Part shown: positions 35,215-46,365 of the stretch, piece by piece
Layout of the letters: each line of letters starts with the position of its first letter
Position numbering within the stretch: the first letter of the stretch is position 1
From: Heliocidaris erythrogramma
Lineage: Eukaryota; Echinodermata; Echinoidea; Camarodonta; Echinometridae
DNA: 64,000 bases
Reading direction: 5' to 3'
Assembly: GCA_025617745.1 (NCBI GenBank)
Contig: CM046868.1
Location: 22,993,608 to 23,057,607, forward strand
Notes under the pieces: generated by a model
What the model was told of the DNA's origin: nothing
What the model saw: only the letters and a program-made list of their open reading frames with translations
Database searches by the model: none
Translations under genes and position numbers: made by a program

Positions 35215-36040
35215 ATTATCTCTGTAGCCACGGTATGTCACACCGCTTTACACACTATGAAAACAGTGTGAACATAATAGTCCACACTTCTAAAGTTTCT
35301 CTGTGGTAAAACTGTATTGCGTATCTATTACTATTCTCTATTATTATTCTCTATGTAGCAACAGTATATACACAATGTAAACACACTGTGTTACATCTTG
35401 TGACACTGTGTCACATCGTACTACCCAGTGTGCACGTAGTATGGTCACATAGCTAGCTCACGCTATGATTGGCTTCCAAAATCTATTTGTGGCCATACCA
35501 TGATGCGTACAATTATGATACCCTCTGCAGCAATAGTGTGTCACAGCTTGTAACACAGTATGTCCTGTCGTGCTTCACAGTGTGTGTCATACCACGATGC
35601 GTACAATTATTATGATACCTTCTGTAGCAATAGTGTGTCACAGCTTGTAACACAGTATGTCATGTCGCTTTTCACAGTGTGTGTCATACCATGATGCGTA
35701 CAATATTATTATGATACCCTCTGTAGCAATAGTGTGTCACAGCGTGTAACACGGTGTGTCACGTCCCGCACCACAGTGTGTGTCATACAGTACTACACAG
35801 TGTATGCCATACAGTACTACACAGTGTGAAAACACTCTAAATATAGCATGTTCACATAGTTCCGTCTATGACAGGGTTTTAAATGTTTTCTTTCCTCATG
35901 ATGTGGTACATCTGCTACAATAATGTGTCACCCAGTGCGTAATCCACACTATATGACATTTAAATCCTCTCTGTGGTTACACTGTGTTGCGTTGTGTTAC
36001 AAAAGAGTGTCTTACACATTGTTATACAGTTTGAAAGTAG
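35215..36040. repeat. Degenerate satellite: about 95-bp repeat with CACAGTGTG motifs
   Basis: Three well-preserved units start at about 35494, 35588 and 35685 (CATACCAYGATGCGTACAAT...TAGTGTGTCACAGCTTGTAACACAGT...), with periods of 94-98 bp. They are followed by a 27-bp sub-repeat (CATACAGTACTACACAGTGT) near 35785-35830. Flanks on both sides show eroded units rich in ACACAGTGTG-like near-palindromes. It is a local minisatellite; no coding potential. Confidence 0.85.
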
Positions 36041-36598
36041 TGTGCTCGTATAACCAACACTAGGTTCCAATTCTTCTGAATATTTACATTGCACGTTTCA
36101 CTTGAATTAATCTGGCATGAATCTTTTTTTTTTAATTTGAAGAATTTGAAGAAGAGCCGTATTGAACTCATTTAAAGATCAGAGAGGAGCAATGATCAAT
36201 GAAGATACATGTACTTACATTTGCTAGTCTCATGTCATTGATGATACCGACACTGTCATCTTAGACAGCGATGATGATTCTGGGGGTGGGGGGGGGGGGC
36301 TTTGGGGCAGTTCCCCCGGAGTTCCCCCAATAATCTCTTAATCAACTGTGTATCCTAAATATGCAACGGTTTTATTGATCTTATGATCTTCTTTCATGAT
36401 GCAAGTGCAAGACTAACGGAATTGGCTCTGTAACATACTGCCCAAATTAACGAAAACTAGATTGAATATACAAGTAATACCATCATAAGTATTATTTATA
36501 GAGTACACTGTACGTATTATTATTCGTAATTAAATATCATAATTGATAGGATTGAAGTAAATTGAATATGTCATAAAGAAAATGTGAGAAAATTACAA
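36041..36598. other. Intergenic with a G-run
   Basis: A G-run lies near 36282-36299, next to GGGGCAGTTCCCCCGGAGTT. Nothing coding seen. Confidence 0.5.
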
Positions 36599-36670
36599 TG
36601 CCCCGACCGGGATTCGAACCCGGGACCCTGGATTACATGACCAGTGCTCTACCAACTGAGCTATCCGGGC
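36599..36670 (-). tRNA. tRNA-Thr(TGT)-like gene or pseudogene
   Basis: The minus strand folds as a cloverleaf: acceptor GCCCGGA/TCGGGGC, D arm GCTC...GAGC, anticodon arm CTGGT-CATGTAA-TCCAG, T arm CCGGG-TTCGAAT-CCCGG, discriminator A, then TTTT about 9 nt downstream. The loop matches the threonine CTTGTAA loop with anticodon TGT. Three defects are visible: the invariant U33 is A, the last anticodon-stem pair is T-T, and acceptor pair 5-68 is G-G. Loss of U33 makes a functional tRNA unlikely; a tRNA pseudogene or tRNA-derived SINE head fits better. Confidence 0.7.
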
Positions 36671-37223
36671 TCCCGTCGAAGCAAAGTAACAATCATGTGA
36701 GATTTCTTTATGACGTATTATTATTCATTTGGAGAATTAAAGGAAATTGTATTTATACCTTGTATACTAAATACATCCATTGTTTTGCGAACATTCATGT
36801 TTGTTCTTGTTTTTCAGAACCTGCTTCGCTCGCTCACAAAAGTTTAGAAATTAACATTTGTTGGCAAATTTGGATGTCACGCCCCCCCCCCCACAAAAAA
36901 AAAAAAAAAAAAAAATCTAGCGACGCCCCTGAGTATGATTATGATTTATTGGCATACATGTATTAGCAAGTCCGGAAGCTTCGTGTTTATAGTGAGATAA
37001 ATTATGCCTCATCTTACCAGTTAATGGGACGAAAATGTCGGTCGATTTCGCTTTAAACCAAATCTGCCAGCTCGCTATTTCCTCAATAAAACATTGTACT
37101 TTTCACATTTTCAACCATTTACAGACCAGTCTGATTGCGTAACCTCTCCCGCTTTGACTTACAGAAACAGAAGAATGAGAATTACCTTTAGCAATGACCA
37201 CTGGATGCACAAAAGAGCACTGA
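36671..37223. other. Intergenic with poly-C/poly-A junction
   Basis: A C-run followed by a long A-run at about 36882-36915. No gene seen. Confidence 0.5.
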
Positions 37224-37407
37224 ACACATAAAAACTACTTTCGAAAAATAAACTCAAGACAATTTCAATAGCCCTGTCTATCACCTTTAGACATGTACGA
37301 ACATTACAACGGTGTATTACATAATCCGAACCTGATTTCTATGGGCAGTACAATAGGCCTTTGAAATTGCCCTTGAGTTTATTTTTCGAAAGTAGTTCTT
37401 ATCGTGT
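37224..37407 (-). mobile_element. TA-type MITE, copy 2 (inverted relative to 22528-22711)
   Basis: Inverted copy of the 184-bp element at 22.5 kb with the same TIRs (AAAAACTACTTTCGAAAAAT...) and a closely matching interior (GGCCTATTGTACTGCCCATA on the minus strand). TA follows the right end (37408-37409); the left flank reads GA, probably mutated. Confidence 0.87.
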
Positions 37408-37900
37408 TACTGACTCATTGGTACAGAAGAATGGTTGGTCATAAATGCGCGGTGTCGTGGCTGATATGGCCATGTCGAATTAGGTCCTGTCACCAAATCT
37501 GCCTGGTGTTTTTTTAGTTGAAGATTAATGATTAGTGGTCTCATTCACCTTGAATAGCATATTTCACATTATAACACATGTCGATATATTGTACAGAGTA
37601 ATTTTTATATTAAAAAAAAAATTACGATTACAGAATACTAGAGGTCAAACAAGGAGCGGTGATATAGATTATACCTCTCCAGAGCCAAAAGTGTTTAACA
37701 TGGAATTAACACCCTCTGACTCTCAGTAGAGGTGGACTGGCAGGGACTAAACTACGATTAGGGAATTTCGGAGCGACAGGCCCTTCTTATTTGTTGACCG
37801 GCCCTTTTTGTCCTTGTATGACCTATCCACTTTAACCAAAATATGTACCTGCAGGTGGGGAAAACAGTCTGCCCCTGGCTCTCTATTTAGAGGATATTAA

Positions 37901-38494
37901 AGGGCAATCCAACCTTGGTAATAAGATGATTTGCGTGAAAGCAGAAAAATAAGAAAAACAGGATGGTGAAAGTTTGAAAGAAATCGGACAAGGACTAAGA
38001 AAGTTATGGATGTTTGAAAAAAGGAAATCACTACTGTCTACGCGAATCTCAAACTGGCAATTTGGTGAGTCGATTGTGACATTTTTGTGGACAACTCTCC
38101 CGTTTTCTCGTACACAAAAATATCATTAACTTGCGGTTTTCTTCGAGGCGCTTTTACCCTCCGGGCAGTACTCAAAATATTGGAGATATCATATTGTTAT
38201 AGGTCGTCATGAAAGAAAAAGATCCTGTTGAGTAACAGATTTTGAAAAAAAAATGACATTTTAGTCATTTGTGTGTTGGAGCGAATGGGGGAGTTGTCCC
38301 CAACTACATCACAGTGATATTACATTTTCGCCCAATTTGAAATTCCCATATGTATAGTGATTACAACTTTCAAATTTTCATAACTAATCTTTCTTATTGC
38401 TTGTCCGATTTCATTCAAAGTTTCACCAATCTGCTTCTCTGATTTTCCTCTTTGTTTCAAAGAAACTTGCATGCCAATAAGGTTGGATTTCCCT
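37901..38494 (+). mobile_element. TTAA-flanked inverted-repeat element, copy 1 (594 bp)
   Basis: TIRs begin AGGGCAATCCAACCTT at the left and AGGGAAATCCAACCTTAT inverted at the right, and extend over 100 bp with ATCGGACAAG in both arms. Exact TTAA duplications flank it (37897-37900, 38495-38498). A second copy is at 52102-52687. No ORF of transposase type is present; an overlapping 96-codon frame is derived from the TIR. Confidence 0.93.
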
Positions 38495-38498
38495 TTAA

Positions 38499-39338
38499 GT
38501 CGAATTTGGTCCTTTTTAGTAATGGTTACGGTACCAAAGCTACCGAGGGAACCATTTCTGCCGTGACACCGGAAAAAAACATTGGAGAAAATCCGTTTCT
38601 CATGAATCACAGATATCTTGAAATATTAAAAAGGTGATAATGAGAAGCTTTGAAAAAGGAATATAAGCTGAGAGCCAGGATGGCGTTAAGTATTACTGGA
38701 AGTAGGCCCCCTATATCTCACTTGACAGAGTATTAACACCCTTCTGGCGATCAGCACACAAGTAGAGTTTCGGTCCATTTTTAGTAATGGTGACGGTATA
38801 CCAAATCTACCTAAGGAACCATATCTGTCGTGACATCGGAAAGAGAACAGTCTCTCGTGACGTATCGATTTCCAAAAATACGCGTCGGTCCCCTATGTTT
38901 TGCTTATACGATAAGTGGTAATTTACCATGCCAGACAGCTTGAAAATAGACAACTGGTATAATCCATAATTAAACCCCACTAAGCCAAAGGCGGAGGCAG
39001 GATTTTTCCCGGGGGCACTAAAAAGAGAGAAAAGAAGTTTAATGAAGGAGAGATAAATTACGCTCATAATAGTATGCTAGGGAGCATAATGACCAAGTGA
39101 AAATGCATTTTGAAATATAGAAAAAATTGCGTGTTATACAATACAGAGCTTATATAACAGAATCTACAAGTTCTTTGAAAGAGAAAATTTGATATTTTTT
39201 ATGTAAGTGACAAAATTATCGATTTGATACGCATACAAAACCTAGCCGCCCCTCCAAAAATCAAGCTGGCGGATTAGTTATACATGTAACGCTAACAGAT
39301 ATGTTTTTAATTTTATGAGATTTCACAGGTGATTTTCT
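38499..39338. other. Intergenic, no gene seen
   Basis: Contains a loosely repeated pair, TTTTTAGTAATGGTTACGGT (near 38512) and TTTTTAGTAATGGTGACGGT (near 38778), with CGTGACAYCGGAAA following each. This is a diverged local duplication of about 270 bp spacing. No gene. Confidence 0.5.
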
Positions 39339-39352
39339 TTGTTATACGATAC

Positions 39353-39503
39353 CGTACGCAGAAATTTTTTCCTGGGGGGCAAAATGATCGCTTTCAAAGG
39401 AACCCATAACTTGAAGTCTAAAACCCTATTAAAAAAAGTATGATTTTGAAATTTCTGGGGGGGCAACTGCCCCCCCCCCCTGCCCCCGCTGCGTACGGCC
39501 TTG
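39353..39503 (-). mobile_element. Short insertion with 14-bp target-site duplication
   Basis: TTGTTATACGATAC flanks the segment at 39339-39352 and 39504-39517. The insert has complementary ends (CGTACGCAG / CTGCGTACG) and internal poly-G/poly-C tracts. The long TSD suggests LINE-type mobilisation or a hybrid non-autonomous element. Confidence 0.8.
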
Positions 39504-39517
39504 TTGTTATACGATAC

Positions 39518-40930
39518 AAATATGAAAAAATGCTACAATTACCAGGTTTGTTGACTATAAAGTATTGTTAGTTTGTCTCAAATAACTGAAATATTCGAAC
39601 TGATAAAATACAATTGTAAAGGACAGACCAGGTGAAAAAAGGTCGTTAGAAATTTGCGCTTTGGCAGAAAATAGTAATTATTGATTGAATGGTGTAGATA
39701 CTGTAATACCATATCAATCACCACAAAGCAAAACTGATGCGAAGCTTTGCATAAAAAATGGAAGCGCGCCACCACATCGTCCGATGCATCAATTACAACA
39801 TGGAGCAAATGAAATTTTAACCGCATGAAATAAACACATTACCTCATTAAAATGGGATTACTAACCTTGATAACGGGCATTATGGCTATCCTTAATGTCT
39901 CATCGATATTTATCGATACGTCTTTGTCTTTGTTTCCACCAGAAGCTTATTTGTCACAACCAAAATAGCAATGATTAATTTATCAAAAAAGGTCACATCA
40001 GAGAGGCTATATGAGCTGTCAATAATTAATTGATTCATTTTTACCCTGCGTGAAGGGCCCCATCTTCCGTGTGGAATTGCAGCATGGAAGTAAAGGATAT
40101 CGAAGTCGTGTATCGTATATAAAGTTTAATCTTTAAATTTGTAAAGCAGGTTCTAAACGTAAAGACAAAGTGGATATTTTGTTCAGACTGATGCAGAATG
40201 TATAATCTGTCTAGGCCCAGAAATGATAACTCATGTTTTCAGCAGAAGGTGTATAATGATTAGTATATTCTTCATTTTAAGCGGCATATTTGAGAGTCGT
40301 GATATTGTTGCTTGTTGACATGCCCTCGAAAGAGGGGAGGGGATCAGGAGGCTCGAGCACGCAAGTTTAAAAAAAAACCCGCAGTGCCATCCACGCATGG
40401 ATCCCATATTGCTGGGCACTTTGCTCAGTTGGAGCACCCTATACTTCCACAATCGTTCCGAGGCACCTGCAACAACGTAGAATCAATTTACCGTCACTCA
40501 GATATTAGTAAAGGTTAGTGGCGGATCCGGTGGAGGGGTCACGGGGACATGCACGCCCCTTTGAATAATCAGCCATACTTATATGGGGCTTATATCAGAG
40601 AATATAGCAATAAAATGGCACCTGAAAAAGTGACATTCTCCTTTTTTCCCCCTTTTTCTTTTTTCTCCCCCTTTTTCTTTTTTCTTTCTTTTTTGCTTTG
40701 TTTCTTGTCACAGATGAGTAACCCCTCCCCAGCCAGAGAATCCTGGATCCGACAATGAGATGATTTCGCCTGAGGCCAAATATTTTTTGTTTTTTATTTC
40801 ACCAATAGTTCAAGGACAAGGCAGAGATAAACTAACATTGTAGGAGACAAATGAATCCGCAGTAAAGCATTAAATATTCATGTAGATGAATTGTGAGAGT
40901 TCGCACTGCGTTAATATCTCCATGAGATGG
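39518..40930. other. Intergenic with pyrimidine and repeat fragments
   Basis: A CCCCCTTTTTCTTTTTT tract lies at 40645-40690. The phrase AGTGGCGGATCCGGTGGAGG at 40517 is one end of the widespread AGTGGCG-type repeat also seen near 53.5, 59.0 and 60.0 kb. No gene. Confidence 0.5.
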
Positions 40931-40933
40931 TCA

Positions 40934-40934
<1 letters not shown>

Positions 40935-40994
<60 letters not shown>
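40935..40994. repeat. (TA)30 microsatellite
   Basis: A perfect TA dinucleotide array of about 60 bases, self-complementary and able to extrude a cruciform. Confidence 0.97.
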
Positions 40995-40996
<2 letters not shown>

Positions 40997-41985
40997 ACCA
41001 TCTGGATGGAACGTGGCGATTGATTACAGGATGAAAATAGCCGTTGGAGCTCGGACTCGGAGTGAGATGTATAAAAAGACTGCTTGTGCCATCTTGTTAC
41101 TTAATGATGACATGTTATTTGACGCCCCAAATTAATAGCAGCGACGTTTGTAACATGATTTGCTGGATATATTTGGAGACCAGCGTGTATATTAGGATCA
41201 TAAACAATTAAAGATTGAGCTCGTATTGATTTAAAAGAATCAGACTCAGAAGAAAGTTAGAAGGGGATTAATGATAAAAGACATACTGCTAAATGGAGAG
41301 TGTGAAAGAAAGAGAGAGCAAGAGAGAGAGAGAGAGACAGAGACAGAGAGAGAGACAGAGAGATGGAGGAGGGAGGGAGGGAACAAAAGGGATTAGAAGA
41401 ACTGATGGTCATGCTCATGTCATCACTTTAATCATAAAATCAAAATTTAATTTTACAGAAGACAGTTGATAAGTAGGGATGAATAAAAATAATAACAGAA
41501 AAGAATAATAAATTTCATCCCTAAAGGAGATTATACCTATTATTTTTTTAGTACAAAAGCGGCATTGCTTCATTTACAGTGACGTAGCAAGCATGACGTC
41601 ATCCCTCCGGTCGTTGAATAATTATCGAATAATTACATCAGGGTTTTTTTTATATACAAGAGGTCAAGTACAGAGAACTCGAAGTCCATTTTGTGAAGTT
41701 TTAAATATGATATGAAGATAAAGACTGTATAGAGATGTTTATATATTTAATTTGGGAACTTCTAAAAAGCCGTTTTATTCAAATCCACTGAGCATATACT
41801 TTTCCTGTACACATTGGATGGGATTTTAAAAATCAGTTATTCTCTCTCGATATAATAATTCAAAATATAGAATAAAAAGATTATTCATAGAGATTCAAGG
41901 TGTTAATCAATAGACAGAATAAATCGAAACTCTTTATAAGACGGGGGCTTACCTCTTACTAACTTGGTATTATATTCTCACAATA
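40995..41985. other. Intergenic with (GA)n tract
   Basis: A GA/GACA-rich tract occupies 41306-41385. The remainder is A+T-rich with no recognised gene. Confidence 0.55.
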
Positions 41986-41989
41986 CTTT

Positions 41990-42225
41990 TCCATCATCAT
42001 CGTCGTCATCGGCATCATCATCATCATCAACATCATCATTACCATCATCATCAACATCATCATGATCATCTACATCATCATCATCAACATCATGATCATT
42101 ACCACCATCATCAACATCAACATAATGATGATGATGATGACCATCATCATCATTAACATCATCTTCATCATCATCGTCACCATCATCATCATCATCATAA
42201 CCGTCATCATCATCAACAGCATCGA
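41990..42225. repeat. (ATC)n trinucleotide array 1
   Basis: About 235 bases of CATCAT units with ACC, AAC and GTC variants. Poly-Asp, poly-Met or poly-Ile frames arise in every register and are not genes. Confidence 0.95.
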
Positions 42226-42747
42226 TACCAAGATAACCCTGAATATGCAATGTGCAGTGTGCGTCAATTAAAAGGAAACCCATATTCAAGCCCCAATATC
42301 TTAAAAGCCGAATGAAATCGCTGAAAGAGCACGTCAAAATCGTCTTTGCCATAGTTTGGGCTGAACGATATTCAGGAGTTACTGTCATTATTTGTGAGTG
42401 CATTCGACTGGAATAGAGACCATTCAACCAACCTTGGTTTGACCGTCCATTTTATTCAAAACTTGGGCAGAGGCAAATTTGACATGAATCAGGAAAATTG
42501 TTACTGTTCAGCTGTCCATGGTCGGATTTTCTTGTTCAAGGTGTCAAATCAAAGGAAACATGATAGGCTACAATGTGAGTATCTCTGATGAAATCTATAT
42601 CTACTGATTCAGGATTGAATCTGGGTTTCCTTTTTATTGACGCATACTGTATAACATTTGTTCAGAGTAGAGCACAATTATCACTGTCAGCGTCATCGCA
42701 ATAAATATTTGTGAGAGCGAAATCGTTATGAATTATCACAACGGTAT

Positions 42748-43117
42748 TATTATTATTATTATTAAGTATTTGGCGTCACCTGTGCCTGGGAGGGGAGAAG
42801 CGAACTAAATCACTGTATAACCCTCGGGTCTCGATCTCCTCCCGATATAACTGATTGCGATGTGCAGCTGTACCACTACACCTGGGTTTCCCCCTACTCT
42901 TCATCGAATAGTGCTGTGGGTTCTTAACGTACAAAGGTGGTGACTCTCCTTTACACGGGACCTCCATTTAACGTCCTATCCGAGGGACAGAGTGTTTTCC
43001 ACTGTAACATAGCCTGCGTCTATGAAACTGGGGAGGGGCACGTTAACACACAACGCAGGCTTCAGTCATCCGCTTGGGGTGGATCCGAACCCACCGACTG
43101 AGCCAAGTGGCCTCCTA
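42748..43117 (-). repeat. Full-length tRNA-headed SINE, about 370 bp
   Basis: Read on the minus strand: a tRNA-like head (A box TGGCTCAGTCGG near 43098, B box GGTTCGGATCC near 43084), a long body containing the core CTCGGATAGGACGTTAAATG (plus-strand core about 42957-42988), and a terminal (AAT)n tail (42748-42768). The core recurs in SINEs at 7.0, 44.8 and 57.3 kb and resembles conserved central domains known from metazoan SINE superfamilies (Deu/Nin-DC type); which one cannot be settled by eye. Confidence 0.8.
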
Positions 43118-43500
43118 AATGAAACTTATCCTCTACACCATCATCATCCTCACTGTTGATATTTTTAGCATTCTAGGTCTCTATCTTTAACAAAAAAGAA
43201 TAAAAATACTCTTTTAATCTAACTCATGACAAGTAACATCAATAACTACACCATCATGGATTCCAAACTTCATATTGACATCATTTCATCACCTTTTTCA
43301 TCATCACCATCACCATCATCACTGACATTATCATCAGCATCATCATCAGCAGCAGTATTATCTTAATCACAACCCGTGAGATTATCGTCATTATCATTCC
43401 AGAGCGATACCACAGTGAACAATCAATCCCTACTTCCATAATCAACATCGTGAATTCGAATTTCCATCTTCATTGTCAAAATCATCATCTTCATTTCAGC
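43118..43500. other. Spacer with scattered CAT repeats
   Basis: Short CATCAT/CACCAT patches between the SINE and the second large array. No gene. Confidence 0.6.
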
Positions 43501-43504
43501 TATT

Positions 43505-43645
43505 AGCTTCATGATCATCCTCATTACCACCATCATCCACACCACCACCACCATCATCACCATCATTATCATCGTCATCAGCACAATCATCATCAGCATC
43601 ATCACCACCACCACCACCATCATCATCATCACTATCATCATCATC

Positions 43646-43677
<32 letters not shown>

Positions 43678-43890
43678 TATCATCGTCATCACCACCATTA
43701 TCATCATCAGCATCATCCACACCACCACCACCATCATCACCATCATCACCATCGTCATCAACATTATCATCGTCATCACCACCATTATCATCATCAGCAT
43801 CATCACCACCACCACCACCATCATCTTCATCATCTATCATCATCATCATCATCATCATCATCACCATCATCACCATCATCATCATCAATA
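43505..43890. repeat. (ATC/ACC)n trinucleotide array 2
   Basis: Roughly 385 bases of CAT, CAC and ACC units, with longer internal duplications: CCACACCACCACCACCATCA occurs near 43536 and again near 43718. Same strand orientation as array 1. Confidence 0.95.
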
Positions 43891-44308
43891 CTATTTAAGA
43901 GAACCGACAGAATTAACATGACTTCACACAACAATCAACAATCAATCCAGACTGTTCACGCGTAAGTGACCAATGATATTAAGAACACGAGTATATTTTG
44001 TACTATTAACTTTCTTTTCATTTATTGCTGTTCGAAATACATCTATTTATAATATGTCTATTTATCTTTTGGATAAACGCATCAGTACGTCGATTAGAAA
44101 ACATTAAAAAATCAGTCACACTCTTTTAAATCACAGAGAGGTAACTCAGTTAAGGAGCACTTTTGCTATTAAATACATGTAATTCGTTCTTCAAACGCGG
44201 TAATTATTAGTTATTCGATTCGTCAAAGGGGAATGAAACACGAAACATACTTATTCATCTTTCTTGAAAACATCTTAAATGAAGGAAAATTTATAATCCC
44301 CATCTTCA
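43891..44308. other. Intergenic, no gene seen
   Basis: A+T-rich, no recognisable structure. Confidence 0.5.
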
Positions 44309-44390
44309 TGTCATTAAGTTAAATAAATGATATCGTTATGTCATTAAGTTAAATAAATCATATCTTTATGTCAGTGAGTTAAATGAATGA
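44309..44390. repeat. 30-bp tandem repeat, about 2.7 copies
   Basis: ATGTCATTAAGTTAAATAAA plus a TATC-containing tail repeats at 44308, 44338 and 44368, the third copy more diverged (CAGTGAGTTAAATGAAT). Confidence 0.85.
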
Positions 44391-44820
44391 AGTATAGTAA
44401 ATGATTGATTTTTTTTAAATACACAAAGCAAGGAGTTAGTCGATACCACACACGCACCCACAGATGTTTTGTGGCGTTTTTAAAACTATAAAACCATCTG
44501 AATGCACTACTGTAATGTATATTTATCACATCTTCGCAAAATAAAAAAACACAGCGTTAAAAATATCGTAAAATGTAAATGTTTTCACTATCATTATACA
44601 ACCTGTGATAATAGCCATTATATACTATTATAAATTTTATGCACGTATTAATCTATATTAATATATTCATCGCATACGTTTTTGCCATTCGTTTAAGTGT
44701 TCTTGGTAAGATAAAGCCATAAAAGTGATTTCATTCTTTAATTGCTTTATCACATTAATCAGAGTTCTTGTGTGTGTGTGTGTAATTGGGTTTTTACAAA
44801 CGTGCATCAATCAGATATGA
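44391..44820. other. Intergenic, no gene seen
   Basis: A+T-rich DNA with a short (TG)n at 44770-44782. Nothing coding. Confidence 0.5.
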
Positions 44821-44832
44821 TTATTTACGTCT

Positions 44833-44955
44833 GGGACCGACCTTTAACGTCACCATCCGAAAGACGTGACTCAGTCTCGAACCTGTGTCCACTGAATCAG
44901 TTTATAACTTCCACTGGTAGCTGGATTACAGGCGCACGCCACAACGCCCAGTTGA
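44833..44955 (-). repeat. SINE with 7SL/Alu-domain-like 5' head
   Basis: On the minus strand 44952-44917 begins ACTGGGCGTTGTGGCGTGCG and continues CCTGTAATCCAGCTAC, closely resembling the 5' Alu domain of 7SL RNA (GGGCG..GTGGCG, TGTAATC loop, AGCTAC). About 65-75 nt from the start there is a B box, GGTTCGAGAC (44885-44876), at nearly the spacing found in Alu. The sequence then enters the SINE core, TTTCGGATGGTGACGTTAAA (plus-strand 44833-44865), shared with the tRNA-headed SINEs here. No A-tail is obvious; the 3' end is probably truncated near 44830. The 7SL comparison is from memory of the conserved domain. Confidence 0.6.
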
Positions 44956-45061
44956 TCTCCAACCAATAAAATATTACAAAGAGAGGGATCACGTTAAATC
45001 CGAGTCAACACAGATAAGCAGAAAGGTGGTAATTTATCGTCATATAAGTAGAATGGGATCT

Positions 45062-45182
45062 GGGCCCTGTTTCATAAAACTTGTCAGCAATAACTGTTAT
45101 AAGCTCCTGAAATACTTGCATATGATTGGCTGAGAGCAAATTTGTCGGTAAAAATCACCGACTTGATGAAACGCCACCCCCA
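45062..45182. mobile_element. Palindromic MITE, relative of 31264-31390
   Basis: Left GGCCCTGTTTCATAAAACTT and inverted right GGGGGTGGCGTTTCATCAAG arms enclose CTTGCATATGATTGGCTGAG, the same centre as the 31-kb copy. Arms are more diverged here. Confidence 0.75.
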
Positions 45183-45424
45183 GGAATACATAAGGAGAAA
45201 TAGAATATATCGAATATATATTCATACTTATTGGTTCGTTTGAAGTTCGTTCTTAAACTGATTTTCAATATGCCTATTTCAGAAATAACAAATATTTGAT
45301 GATTATTTGATAGGTTGATGCATAGAAATATATAAGCCAACACATTTTTATTTTGCATTACTAAAACGGTTACCTTTCTACAAACATGTTTGAATAAACA
45401 TATTTAATGGAATTAAATATTACG

Positions 45425-45472
45425 CCAGTATAAAGCGCCTTGTAAATGCAATTATTATTATTATTATTATTA
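45425..45472 (+). repeat. 3' tail of a LINE/SINE: hairpin-like end plus (ATT)n
   Basis: ATAAAGCGCCTTGTAAATGC runs directly into (ATT)n. This configuration is typical of CR1/L2-type LINE or SINE 3' ends. The element upstream is not recognisable. Confidence 0.5.
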
Positions 45473-46365
45473 TATTTTTTCTACACCAATCAGAGAAAAG
45501 CAGTGAAAATGGGAACAATATCTCACGATAATCACATTCACACAAACCAAATTTGCAAAATTACCACCAAAAATATATATATGCTAGTACATATTTTGCT
45601 ACCTCGCGAGTGCTTAAAGTAATGTGAAAATAGATCAATGTTCTTATCATATAGTGTAACCACACACTGTTTCTTGGGAAGAGGCAAATTAATGTGTGAG
45701 TTTTTTCTACAAAAGAACACAAAATTTCACTCTAAAAAACACATACCGTACGTCAAGGTGTTTAATAAAACTATGAAAGAGATAGTTGTGGTAGTACAGA
45801 TTTTCTAGATTTTGAAAAGCCAATAAAAATTGTACCATAGCATGGAAAGAGAATTAGAAAGTGTGACAGTTTTCTATGATTAGAGCGATAAAAAATCATA
45901 ACCAAACATAAATATTTAGAATAAATTATTTGAAATTGTGCTAATCAATACCAATATCTCATATTCCATATCAGTATCTTGAAGTAATTTATAACAAGAT
46001 GAAGAAAATAACAGTGTATTTCGAAAGATGAGGTATAGAATTACCCGTGTTTTCAAGGTTGAAAATACCAATATATACCACACGGTGCAAAAGCTGACCA
46101 CACACCAGACATAAGCTTTCTGTACAAAAGAGAGCTGAATCTTGAGACAGTTCAAATATTGGCTTGAAAAGCTTCGCCTTCTCATTATTGATTTGAAATG
46201 TCAAGTCGAGATTAAAAAATCAACATCCGTGAGTCAAATCGTCACGTCAAAACGATCGATCATGTCCGAAATTCATTTCATCTTCACAGCATCCTCAGCT
46301 CAGAGATCTTACAGAAGGAACACTCAGCCCCATTAGGAAACTCTCACTGTCACTTTGTAGGTTCC
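45473..46365. other. 3' flank of the 437-aa gene, no gene seen
   Basis: A+T-rich sequence; would hold the 3' UTR of the neighbouring minus-strand gene. No clear AATAAA on the minus strand within the first few hundred bases. Confidence 0.45.

Noticed and set aside
43423..43921. Long open frames encoding poly-Asp/Val/Met or poly-Ile/Thr/His
   Set aside because: They are six-frame translations of the (ATC/ACC)n array; every frame is open because the unit lacks stop codons.
44742..44969. 75-codon ORF
   Set aside because: It translates the antisense of the 7SL-like SINE.
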